A stretch of DNA of 64,000 nt, from the NCBI GenBank assembly GCA_018141845.1, contig CP073340.1:1637001-1701000 (forward strand), in the 5' to 3' direction. The notes under the pieces were generated by a model. The model ran no database searches and was not told the DNA's origin. It saw nothing but the letters and a program-made list of their open reading frames with translations. This stretch comes from Lachnospiraceae bacterium oral taxon 096 (GTDB lineage: Bacteria > Bacillota > Clostridia > Lachnospirales > Lachnospiraceae). A program made the position numbers and the translations under genes. Shown here piece by piece: positions 35,359-42,697 of the stretch (within the stretch, counting starts at the first letter, position 1; the number at the start of each line of letters is the position of its first letter).

Positions 35359-36714
35359 ATGGCAAAGTCAAAGACAAGTATATTTTTTTGCAAGGAATGT
35401 GGCAATGAGACATCCAAGTGGAGTGGACAGTGTCCAGCATGTAAGGCATGGAATACCTTAGTGGAAGAGCCTGTGACGAAAATGGCGAAAACATCAAGTG
35501 CAATGGGAATGTTTCGCGAGCCAGTAAAATTAGAAGAAATTGTGCTTGAGAATGAGAGCCGAATGGAGACAGGATTTGGTGAGCTTGACCGAGTTCTCGG
35601 CGGTGGCATTGTGCCAGGTTCACTAGTACTTGTAGGTGGTGATCCAGGCATTGGAAAGTCAACATTATTATTGCAAGTGTGTAGAAATTTAGCAATTGGT
35701 CAAAAAAAAGTGCTCTATATCTCGGGTGAGGAGAGTCTTGGACAGATTAAGATGCGTGCTGAGCGAATTGGAAAGGTAGAAGGCGAGTTAAAGTTTTTGT
35801 GTGAGACGAATTTGGGTCTGATTGATCGTGTCATTGAAAGTGAAAAGCCCGATGTAGTGGTTATTGATTCTATACAGACGATGGTCAATGAGGATGTGAC
35901 ATCGGCCGCAGGCAGCGTGTCCCAGGTCAGAGAATCGACAAATGTATTGATGCATATTGCCAAGGGGAGAGGAATTGCCATTTTTATTGTCGGACATGTG
36001 ACAAAGGAAGGACAGGTAGCAGGACCAAGAGTATTAGAGCATATGGTGGATACCGTCCTTTACTTTGAGGGTGAACGCTCAGCTAGTTATCGAATTTTGC
36101 GTGGGGTAAAGAATCGTTTTGGATCGACGAATGAGATTGGTGTGTTTGAGATGTTACCTCAAGGTCTTGGAGAGGTGATTAACCCCTCAGAATATTTGCT
36201 TTCTGGGAGACCAGAAGGGGCATCGGGAGCCGCAGTGGCGTGTCTGATGGAAGGAACAAGGCCGATTTTATTGGAAGTACAGGCTCTGGTTACGGAAACA
36301 GCCTTTGGACTGCCAAGAAGAACAGCCGTGGGCACAGATGTCAATCGAGTGAATCTTTTGATGGCCGTGATTGAAAAGCGCTGTCGCATAATGATGAATC
36401 GCTATGATGCCTATATCAATATTGCAGGTGGACTTAGAGTGGCTGAGCCAGCACTGGATTTAGCTATTGTGCTTGCTTTGATTTCAAGTGTAAAGGATAG
36501 AGCACTTGATGATTCAATGGTTGTCTTTGGTGAAGTAGGACTTGCAGGGGAGGTTCGAAGTGTTGCAATGGCAGAGTATCGAGTCAGAGAAGCTGAAAAA
36601 TTAGGATTTTCTCGCTGCATTTTGCCAAAGGTCTGCTTGGATAAACTAAATTATCGAGGAAAAATGGAAATCGTTGGCGTTCGAAGTATTCAAGATGCGA
36701 TTAACTTATTATAG
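35359..36714 (+). CDS. radA: DNA repair protein RadA
   Basis: A 451-residue RadA (Sms), a branch-migration helicase in recombination. The N-terminal zinc finger is FFCKECGNETSKWSGQCPAC, then the RecA-like ATPase with GDPGIGKSTLLLQV and VVIDSIQTM, the RadA hallmark KNRFGSTNEIGVF, and a C-terminal Lon-protease-like domain (AVGTDVNRVNLLMAVIEKR, then FGEVGLAGEVRSV). It follows the preceding terminator; GAGGAAG lies before the start. YbaK follows 17 bases later. Confidence 0.97.
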   Translation: MAKSKTSIFFCKECGNETSKWSGQCPACKAWNTLVEEPVTKMAKTSSAMGMFREPVKLEEIVLENESRMETGFGELDRVLGGGIVPGSLVLVGGDPGIGKSTLLLQVCRNLAIGQKKVLYISGEESLGQIKMRAERIGKVEGELKFLCETNLGLIDRVIESEKPDVVVIDSIQTMVNEDVTSAAGSVSQVRESTNVLMHIAKGRGIAIFIVGHVTKEGQVAGPRVLEHMVDTVLYFEGERSASYRILRGVKNRFGSTNEIGVFEMLPQGLGEVINPSEYLLSGRPEGASGAAVACLMEGTRPILLEVQALVTETAFGLPRRTAVGTDVNRVNLLMAVIEKRCRIMMNRYDAYINIAGGLRVAEPALDLAIVLALISSVKDRALDDSMVVFGEVGLAGEVRSVAMAEYRVREAEKLGFSRCILPKVCLDKLNYRGKMEIVGVRSIQDAINLL

Positions 36715-36731
36715 AGGGTAGGGAGGTAAAA

Positions 36732-37214
36732 ATGGAAGAAAAAACCAATGTAATGCGTATTTTGGAGCAAAAAAAGATAAAATACACACCACATTCTTAT
36801 GTGAATACCGATGCAGTGAGTGGGGTGGAAGTAGCGACTGTCCTGGGGCAGAATCAAAATCAAGTATTTAAGACTTTAGTGACCGTGGGAAAGAGTAAAA
36901 CAAACTATGTCTTTGTCATTCCAGTGGCTGAGGAATTGGATTTAAAAAAAGCAGCAAAAGTTGTGGGAGAAAAATCCATTGAAATGATTAAGTCAAAGGA
37001 GCTGTTGCCACTGACGGGATATATTCATGGTGGCTGTTCTCCTATTGGAATGAAGAAGAATTTTCGCACGGTGATTGATGAAAGTGCGAGAGCATTTGAT
37101 AGTATTATTTTTAGTGCAGGAAAGATTGGCTATCAAGTGCAGGTCAATCCAGAAGATTTAAAAAAAATAATTCGCTATGAATTTGCAGATATCACAATAA
37201 GCAACAATGTGTAA
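36732..37214 (+). CDS. ybaK: Cys-tRNA(Pro)/aminoacyl-tRNA deacylase YbaK
   Basis: A 160-residue YbaK/EbsC-type editing protein that removes amino acids from mischarged tRNA, typically Cys from tRNA-Pro. Motifs: VFKTLVTVG, FVIPVAEELDLKKAAK and GYIHGGCSPIGMKK (the GGxSPxG loop). GGGAGGT precedes the ATG. A hairpin after it probably stops transcription before the RNA region. Confidence 0.93.
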   Translation: MEEKTNVMRILEQKKIKYTPHSYVNTDAVSGVEVATVLGQNQNQVFKTLVTVGKSKTNYVFVIPVAEELDLKKAAKVVGEKSIEMIKSKELLPLTGYIHGGCSPIGMKKNFRTVIDESARAFDSIIFSAGKIGYQVQVNPEDLKKIIRYEFADITISNNV

Positions 37215-37237
37215 CAGAGATGAAAATGTGCCTATTT

Positions 37238-37292
37238 TGGTAGTTTTTATCCATAAGAGACGATATGTAACTTTCATAAAAACCAGTTTTTA
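37238..37292 (+). terminator. Possible terminator after ybaK
   Basis: Arms TGG-GTTTTTAT (37238-37250) and ATAAAAACCA (37276-37285) with a two-base bulge, followed by GTTTTT. The loop is long (about 25 bases), so confidence is moderate. Confidence 0.5.
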
Positions 37293-37328
37293 AATTCTTT
37301 ATAGTAAAAAAAGAATCTAAAAAAGGGC

Positions 37329-37357
37329 TGGACTTTGAAAAAAAGTTGTGCTACCAT
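37329..37357 (+). promoter_or_regulatory. Promoter of the noncoding region
   Basis: TGGACT (37329-37334) and TACCAT (37352-37357) are 17 bases apart with an extended TG before the -10. No protein gene begins for about 1.1 kb, so it would start an RNA gene near 37364. Confidence 0.5.
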
Positions 37358-37358
37358 T

Positions 37359-37540
37359 TGGGCAACGAAACGAATAGTGAATAGTCATAAGAGTTGCCTA
37401 AATATTCAGAGGAAGATATTATCATCCATCTTAAATTTTAAGTTGTTCTGACCTTTGTGAGAATATGGCCATTGAGACTGTGGAACATTCCATAGTATTC
37501 GATAGGAGTATATTATTTCACACAGAGGTCAGTTTTTTTT
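37359..37540 (+). ncRNA. Candidate structured small RNA with its own terminator
   Basis: From about 37364 to 37540 the sequence has a 5' hairpin (GGGCAAC at 37360 with GTTGCC near 37396) and a large 3' hairpin whose closing arms CTGACCTTTGTG (37449-37460) and CACACAGAGGTCAG (37519-37532) enclose an inner CTGTGGAA/TTCCATAG stem-loop, followed by eight T's. No ribosome site or meaningful frame is seen. It does not look like 6S, SRP or tmRNA to me. Family unknown. Confidence 0.45.
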
Positions 37541-38250
37541 GTGTCTCTGTGTGAGTATGAAAGTGTATAAAAATTTTATTTTCAAGAGAACAGGGAAAGG
37601 AGACACAAATGGGCGGAAAATATTGTGGTTACGGGTATCCCCCGTAACTTTGAGCCGAAGTTTACAAAAAATCAAATGGTGTGATGCGACGAACCAAGCG
37701 TAAGTTGCCAAAGATACTTGGTCTGCTGGGAGCTATTTGGAGAATATACTGTGTTAAATCAAAATTTCACATACAGGGATATCAATTTATGCCTATTTCT
37801 AGATCATAAGACTTTTGTAGTGGCACATAGAGGGTGCAGGGTGATAGAAGTGGTTCTTCGTTATGTGATCTTGTTTAACTTTATAGTGGCAAAAGATGGG
37901 TCACTAAGGAAATAGGAAACCACAGAATCGATCAAACTGTGTGAGTGCCTCGGAGTAGAGATGCGTCTCTATGTTGAAAGGGGCAAGAAGTGGAGATTCA
38001 AACTGAACATATGGAGGAGACAATAGCAGACTTGTGTGGGAGATGAGGAGCTACTCTGTTGAAAGTATGGGAAGAATGAATTGAGGGTTTATGTACACAG
38101 TGTCATTGTTTATTAACTGCGGAGCAAAGAAAAATTAAACCAAACAGGGAATTTTCTCGATGCTGGGAGAGAGAAAAACTGCCTTGTATAGCGGAAAAAA
38201 CAGATAGAGGTCACTGCATTGTATAGAAAATGTAGTGACCTTTTTATTTA
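37541..38250 (+). ncRNA. Candidate large structured RNA (about 0.7 kb)
   Basis: No believable protein frame crosses this stretch, yet it is full of local pairings: TTTGTGTCTC/GAGACACAAA (ends near 37546 and 37609), GTTACGGG/CCCGTAAC (37628-37648), ACCAAG/CTTGGT (37693-37722), AGATCA/TGATCT enclosing 37801-37870, TAGAGA/TCTCTA inside TGCCTC/GGGGCA (37946-37985), and TTTTCTC/GAGAAAA (38152-38177). It ends in a strong terminator. Purine-rich linkers are typical of large bacterial RNAs. It could be one RNA with the preceding piece. I cannot assign it to ROOL, OLE, GOLLD or RNase P by eye. Confidence 0.45.
38208..38246 (+). terminator. Strong terminator ending the noncoding region
   Basis: Thirteen-base arms 38208-38220 and 38229-38241 (one wobble) with an eight-base loop and a run of T's. 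It separates the RNA region from the response-regulator operon promoter 23 bases later. Confidence 0.85.
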
Positions 38251-38268
38251 TTTTTATCTATGTAGTAC

Positions 38269-38297
38269 TTCACATCTCCTTAAGAATAGTGTATGAT
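38269..38297 (+). promoter_or_regulatory. Promoter of the surface-fibre operon
   Basis: TTCACA (38269-38274) and TATGAT (38292-38297), 17 bases apart. The leader to the start at 38458 is about 155 bases and holds a CGACA/TGTCG hairpin, a possible short reading frame (38344-38436) and an AAGGGCT/AGCCCTT hairpin (38378-38395). GTAGTACT (38262-38269) touches the -35. Confidence 0.7.
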
Positions 38298-38457
38298 AAC
38301 GGTATCGACAAGAGCTTGATTGTCGGAGTGAATATAGGAGGAGATGAGAGAATGCGTGGAAGATAGGAGTGAGTTTGAAGGGCTGTTGAGCCCTTATTTG
38401 TGGTACGAAAATGTTAGAGAGACTGTGAAGTTGTGAGAAAGGGAGAGTATAAGGAAG

Positions 38458-39126
38458 ATGGTTTTGATCTTGGATAGTGACACCCTAGAAGGATTAGGGC
38501 TGGAGTTTACCATCCATAAATATCAACCAGAGGAAGAAGTCACACAAGTGAGGACCGTGGCACAGGCAAATGAGAGAGTAGCGAGTGTTGGAATTGAAGC
38601 AATTAGTTTAATTGTTGTAGACATTCATCTGGATGATGAAGATGTATTGGATTTTGTTGAGGACATAAGGAAAGCAAAGTACAAAGGAAAAGTGCTTGCA
38701 GTGACTAGCTTAAGAAGCTCTGCACAATTTAAGAGGGCAATGAATTTAAATATTGATGCCTATATTCTAAAGGATGATTTTCTGGAAGAAATGAAGCTTG
38801 CTTGGCAAAAGATAGAAAATGGGCAGAAGTATTATTCAAGTGATCTTGTCGGAGAAATTAGTGGGATGGAAGAAGAAGAGGTGATTCTCAGTCGGTTTAC
38901 AAGGCGTGAGCTGGAGGTACTATATCGAATTGGAGCTGGTGATGAAAATGAAGCTGTAGCTAAAAATTGTCATATTAGTGATGGGACAGTAAAAAAGCAT
39001 ATGAGTAATATCAGCAACAAAGTTGATTGTGGAAGACGTCAACTTGTGATTTTTGCTTATCGAAATCAACAAAGAATTGCAGATAAACTCAAAATAGGAC
39101 CCCAAAAAAGGGTCAGAATACAATAA
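38458..39126 (+). CDS. Orphan LuxR/NarL-type response regulator
   Basis: A 222-residue two-component regulator. The receiver (about 1-120) has the phosphoacceptor D55 in LIVVDIHLDD and the conserved Lys in AYILKDD; the N-terminal acidic pair is present as LDSD. The C-terminal LuxR-type helix-turn-helix is FTRRELEVLYRIGAGDENEAVAKNCHISDGTVKKHMSNI. No histidine kinase gene is adjacent. It is the first gene of the operon with the secreted SipW/TasA-like proteins and is separated from the next by 17 bases, so it probably controls this surface system. The upstream RNA region may also play a part. Confidence 0.9.
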   Translation: MVLILDSDTLEGLGLEFTIHKYQPEEEVTQVRTVAQANERVASVGIEAISLIVVDIHLDDEDVLDFVEDIRKAKYKGKVLAVTSLRSSAQFKRAMNLNIDAYILKDDFLEEMKLAWQKIENGQKYYSSDLVGEISGMEEEEVILSRFTRRELEVLYRIGAGDENEAVAKNCHISDGTVKKHMSNISNKVDCGRRQLVIFAYRNQQRIADKLKIGPQKRVRIQ

Positions 39127-39143
39127 TTGAGGGGTGTATAGAA

Positions 39144-39881
39144 GTGAGAAGAAGAAAAAGAGGTTATAAAAAATTAGTGATTGCAGGACTGATGGTGGCT
39201 GCACTTGGATTTTCAGGTGCAACTTATGCTGGCTGGTTGAGCGAGCAGCATATCGCCATGGGAATGGGAACCGATGTTTTTGATGCTATCTTTAAGGGAA
39301 GTGAAGAGGACTATAAGGTTGAACTTTCCGATGGCACGGATGTAGAGGGATTGGAGACTTCAATTAAGGCAAACTTTACAGATGATAAGACATTGTCTTT
39401 GACATTTGAAAAGGGATTGCCAAAGGAGATTTTGACTTCTGGAAAGTACTTAAAGATTTCTTATCCAATCGATTCAAAGGACACAGACAAGAAGTTGATT
39501 GCAAAGGAAAAGGCTGCAGATTTTACAAAGCCAACAGCAGTGGCAAAGGCTGAGTCCTATCGCTCATTGTTGAGCTACAATGGATCGGTGTATGAGCTTG
39601 CAGATAAGGCAGAGGAGTTTGTTGTTCCTGTTGAGTTTAATACCTACTCCGCAGTGGAAAGAAATGATAAGGACCAGTTGATTGGTGTGATCTATGTGGC
39701 ACCTACACAGGAGACATTGGATGCAATGAATGCGGTTCCAACAACATTTGAGATTAGTCAGGCGGATTTAGATGGTCTTCAGACTGTTGACAATGTGACA
39801 GCAGATGGAGATGGCATTATGGTCCAGTATCAGACAACATTTGACTTGATGGTTGATCAAAATAAGGCAGACAATAAATAG
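39144..39881 (+). CDS. Secreted SipW/TasA-type signal-peptide protein 1
   Basis: A 245-residue exported protein. The N-terminus MRRRKRGYKKLVIAGLMVAALGFSGATYAGWL has the arginine-rich start and ATYA-xW pattern of SipW-dependent substrates such as TasA and camelysin. The rest is soluble, acidic and Lys/Asp-rich, probably beta-sheet, with no catalytic motif. The start is GTG at 39144 with AGGGGTG upstream. The signal peptidase of the right class is encoded two genes later. I infer a fibre subunit or accessory; direct similarity to TasA in the mature part is not evident. Confidence 0.75.
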   Translation: MRRRKRGYKKLVIAGLMVAALGFSGATYAGWLSEQHIAMGMGTDVFDAIFKGSEEDYKVELSDGTDVEGLETSIKANFTDDKTLSLTFEKGLPKEILTSGKYLKISYPIDSKDTDKKLIAKEKAADFTKPTAVAKAESYRSLLSYNGSVYELADKAEEFVVPVEFNTYSAVERNDKDQLIGVIYVAPTQETLDAMNAVPTTFEISQADLDGLQTVDNVTADGDGIMVQYQTTFDLMVDQNKADNK

Positions 39882-39897
39882 GAGTAGGGGGCATATT

Positions 39898-40281
39898 ATG
39901 CGCAAGAAAGTATTAGGATTAGTTGCAGGTTTGGGATTGAGTGTTTTGGCAAGTGGAGTGAGTTTCGCTTATTGGACGGATCACTTAAAAGTAAATGTCG
40001 ATGTACCAATCTTTTATCAGGCTGATATTAGTATTAAGGCAACAGAAGAAACAACAGCTGAGGAAAGTACAGAGGCAACAGAAAATACAGCTACAGTGGA
40101 GAGTTCAGAAACTACAGAAGGTGCACAAACTGGTGATTCAAGTGGTGAGAGTGCTGTCACAGCAGAGGCTTCCATTGAAAGTGGATCTGAGGATGGTGCT
40201 ACAGAAAAATCAGAAGTAAAGACAGAGGCCAAGGCAGAAGTAGACAGTGGAGCCGAGAGTGCTCAAGAGGTCAATGAGTAA
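39898..40281 (+). CDS. Secreted SipW/TasA-type protein 2, acidic Ser/Thr/Glu-rich
   Basis: A 127-residue protein starting MRKKVLGLVAGLGLSVLASG followed by VSFAYWTDHLKVNVDV, a textbook SipW-type signal (FAYWTD). After about 45 residues the chain becomes low complexity, made of Glu, Thr, Ser and Ala repeats up to the end. It seems a truncated fibre-like head with a disordered acidic tail; it may be a minor subunit, spacer or anchor. The ATG at 39898 is preceded by GGAGTAGGGG. Its end overlaps the signal peptidase start by eight bases. Confidence 0.75.
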   Translation: MRKKVLGLVAGLGLSVLASGVSFAYWTDHLKVNVDVPIFYQADISIKATEETTAEESTEATENTATVESSETTEGAQTGDSSGESAVTAEASIESGSEDGATEKSEVKTEAKAEVDSGAESAQEVNE

Positions 40282-41479
40282 GGCGAAATATCCACGATAT
40301 CGTCTATATACAGTGCTTCTTTTAATTGCCTATCTTCTTCCAGCTATTCCGCCAGTTAAGGCATATTTTGTTGGATTGGAGTTGTTTTTGTCACTCTATT
40401 GGGTGGCATTGACAGTGATTGTTTGGCGAGTGTTGCCAGGGATTTTATCTCCTGGCAATGTCCGCACACGAACGGAGATGTGTGAGGCAGGATTTGCGGG
40501 AGCATTTATTATCGTTGCACTTTACTATCTGGTTGGTGTAATATTCAAACAATTAAAAGGTTCTCCCTATGACAATTCGCCCGTGGGATTTTTGAGGAAT
40601 GTGTTGACTCTATTTCCCCCAATTGTTGCCAGGGAGAGTATCCGTGCCTATGGAATGGCGACCATATGGAAGTATGCGAAGAAGAAACGCCAATTTTTCA
40701 CCATTATTTTTTTGCTTATCCTTGCGATTGGAATGGCAAATTTTCCAAAGCTCAAGCAATTGACAAGTAACAAGGATATTTTTATCTATGTGGCCAAGGA
40801 TGTTTTGCCCATTATTGCGGACAATGCACTTTGTTGTGTGCTTGTACTTTGGGGTGGAAAATGGGCTGGAATTTTTTATGCTGCCCTTGTGGCAGCATTT
40901 TGGCGATTTTTTCCATTTTTGCCAGATATCTCTTGGTTTGCCTATGCCGTCATTGGTGTGGCCTTCCCATGTATATGTGCGACATTTATGTATGGGCGTG
41001 GGGAGAACAGTGGAAAAAAGAAACTCCAAGAAGTTGTGGACATTTCGTGGAAAGATTTTGTGGGACTGGGACTTATTGTCTTGATGGCGTGGTTTTGGGT
41101 TGGTGTCTTTCCTGTTCGACCGCTGGTTATTTTGACAGGAAGTATGGAGCCAAAGATTATGCCAGGTGATGTTGTTCTCATTGAGAAGATGCAAAAAGAA
41201 GAAGATATTCAGAAACTGTCTGAGGGAGATATTATCAATTTTGACCGAGATGATAAGATTAACATTACACATCGAATTAAGAAGGTAAAAATTGATGAAA
41301 ATGGCAATCGCACATTTATAACCAAGGGAGATAATAATAAATCAGAGGATTCTCAGGAAGTGGATCCAAATGATATTAGGGGAATTGTCCACCATTGGAT
41401 ACCCAAAATTGGATTGCCAATGCTTATGTTAAAAGCAAAAAATGATGTACCAGAGGGAGTTGTTGATGAACAAAAGTGA
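40274..41479 (+). CDS. sipW: Signal peptidase I, S26B (SipW/ER type) with large membrane part
   Basis: A 401-residue membrane peptidase. The N-terminal about 270 residues hold seven or eight hydrophobic spans, far more than the one or two of classical SipW. The C-terminal peptidase has the nucleophile S290 in LTGSMEPKIMPGD and a His (H333) in ITHRIKKV where other type I peptidases use Lys, so it is the S26B class that cleaves TasA/camelysin-type precursors. It lies among such substrates. I chose the ATG at 40274 (MSKAKYPRYR); a GTG at 40247 would lie deep in the previous gene. The symbol is by analogy. Confidence 0.85.
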   Translation: MSKAKYPRYRLYTVLLLIAYLLPAIPPVKAYFVGLELFLSLYWVALTVIVWRVLPGILSPGNVRTRTEMCEAGFAGAFIIVALYYLVGVIFKQLKGSPYDNSPVGFLRNVLTLFPPIVARESIRAYGMATIWKYAKKKRQFFTIIFLLILAIGMANFPKLKQLTSNKDIFIYVAKDVLPIIADNALCCVLVLWGGKWAGIFYAALVAAFWRFFPFLPDISWFAYAVIGVAFPCICATFMYGRGENSGKKKLQEVVDISWKDFVGLGLIVLMAWFWVGVFPVRPLVILTGSMEPKIMPGDVVLIEKMQKEEDIQKLSEGDIINFDRDDKINITHRIKKVKIDENGNRTFITKGDNNKSEDSQEVDPNDIRGIVHHWIPKIGLPMLMLKAKNDVPEGVVDEQK

Positions 41480-42572
41480 TACTGAAAAGGGGAATAAAGT
41501 AGTAAAGAAAGAGCCAGCACAAAAGAAAACAACGCAAAAAAGGCCAATGGGCAATCGGTCACGCGTTGCCCTGTTACTTGTCAGTCTAGTGGCAGTGATT
41601 GGCGGACTGATCGTGGCTGGTGTCGGAACGAAGACAAAGAAAGTAAAACAAGAATCGAATGTATTTACTTATCAAGTGAACACGACATCATCCTATCAGG
41701 TTGTGCTAAAGAATAATAGCATCTATGATACACCAACGCTTGAAGAGGGAAGAGTGTACTCAGATGCACTGACAGATCACATTGCAGTTCAATTAAAGTC
41801 AGAACTTGTGGGCGATCAGGCGGCCACATTGCATGTGGATTATGATATCAATGCAGAATTGGATGGATTTTTTAACAATGATCCAACAAAGAAAGTCTAT
41901 TCAAAGGTACAAAATTTAAAGCATGTTTCTACAGAGCCAACACAGGATGGCAGGGCAACGGTAGAAGAAAGCGTGGATGTCAGTCCTGATTTATTTGCTA
42001 GTTTTGTCACAGAGGCAGAAAAGGAGTTGGGCTCTACGACAAGCAAGAGCATGAGCCTTGTGCTTAGTGGCAAGTATTATATTGATGTCAATGGGCAACA
42101 GCAGACAAAGGATTTTACCTATACTCTGCCAATGCCAATTCGTGGTGCCAACAAATTGTATACTGTCGATAAGCCAGATGCAGCAGCAGATAGTGGAAGT
42201 ATTACGAATTCTACATTGGTCAAGGAGAGACCAAACCAGAAGCTGACTCCAGTGGGTGTCGTTCTTTTGGTTATTGGACTTGGCATGGGAGTGAGTGTCC
42301 TTGTCTTGACCAAGGCACCAGATGAGAGAGAGGCCATTGGCCTAGCACAAAAAGAAGTTGTACGCAAGCAGAGAAGTCATTTAGTGAATGTTAGAGAGCT
42401 ACCTGATTTTTCTGGTCGCATGTTGGTTCAAATCAATGACATTGAAGATATGATTTCATTGTCTGAGGAGATGGGCTCACCAATTCTTTGTGCTCTAGAT
42501 GAGAATGATGTTCCCAAAGATGGTAAATTCTTAATTTTATCTGATACTACAGCATACTTTCTTAAGAATTAG
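41466..42572 (+). CDS. DUF5305-like bitopic membrane protein
   Basis: A 368-residue protein with a cytoplasmic basic N-terminus, a first span (VALLLVSLVAVIGGLIVAGVG, about 38-58), an outer beta-rich region of about 200 residues with YQVNTTSSYQVVLKNNSIYDTPTLEEG, a second span (VGVVLLVIGLGMGVSVLVL, about 260-280) and a cytoplasmic tail with MLVQINDIEDMISLSEEMGSPILC. This layout matches DUF5305, a family often found with SipW-type peptidases. It might assemble or anchor the fibre. AGAGGGAG precedes the ATG, which overlaps the peptidase stop. Confidence 0.75.
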   Translation: MNKSDTEKGNKVVKKEPAQKKTTQKRPMGNRSRVALLLVSLVAVIGGLIVAGVGTKTKKVKQESNVFTYQVNTTSSYQVVLKNNSIYDTPTLEEGRVYSDALTDHIAVQLKSELVGDQAATLHVDYDINAELDGFFNNDPTKKVYSKVQNLKHVSTEPTQDGRATVEESVDVSPDLFASFVTEAEKELGSTTSKSMSLVLSGKYYIDVNGQQQTKDFTYTLPMPIRGANKLYTVDKPDAAADSGSITNSTLVKERPNQKLTPVGVVLLVIGLGMGVSVLVLTKAPDEREAIGLAQKEVVRKQRSHLVNVRELPDFSGRMLVQINDIEDMISLSEEMGSPILCALDENDVPKDGKFLILSDTTAYFLKN

Positions 42573-42627
42573 TAAACGAAAAAGGTAGTAAAGATACACC
42601 AAGTAGTACTAGAAATTAAGAAATTAT

Positions 42628-42633
42628 TATGAT
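42628..42633 (+). promoter_or_regulatory. Possible -10 of the main fibre gene
   Basis: TATGAT 65 bases upstream of the ATG, with no clear -35. The palindrome TAGTACTA (42604-42611) lies 16 bases further upstream, in the -35 area, and shares GTAGTACT with the response-regulator promoter. It could be a site for an activator. Confidence 0.4.
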
Positions 42634-42697
42634 AGAGTATAGGTGTTTGCGAAAACAAAGTTTGTAAAGTTTATAAGTTTATAGGAGGCAATGCAAA

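Noticed and set aside
37628..37665. GAGCCG next to a hairpin, recalling group II intron domain V
   Set aside because: The rest of domain V, the boundary sequences and any intron protein are missing.
37718..37915. 65-codon frame in the noncoding region
   Set aside because: TTG start without ribosome site, no known motif, crosses several hairpins.
37359..38250. RNase P RNA, tmRNA, SRP RNA or 6S RNA
   Set aside because: I see none of their conserved cores (for example GAGGAAAGTC, tag frame, GGAA loop, long closing stem).
38378..38395. AAGGGCT/AGCCCTT hairpin as terminator
   Set aside because: No U tract follows (TATTTG); I keep it only as a possible leader structure.
40610..41272. 220-codon minus-strand frame in the signal peptidase gene
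   Set aside because: Antisense shadow with no start signal or recognisable domain.
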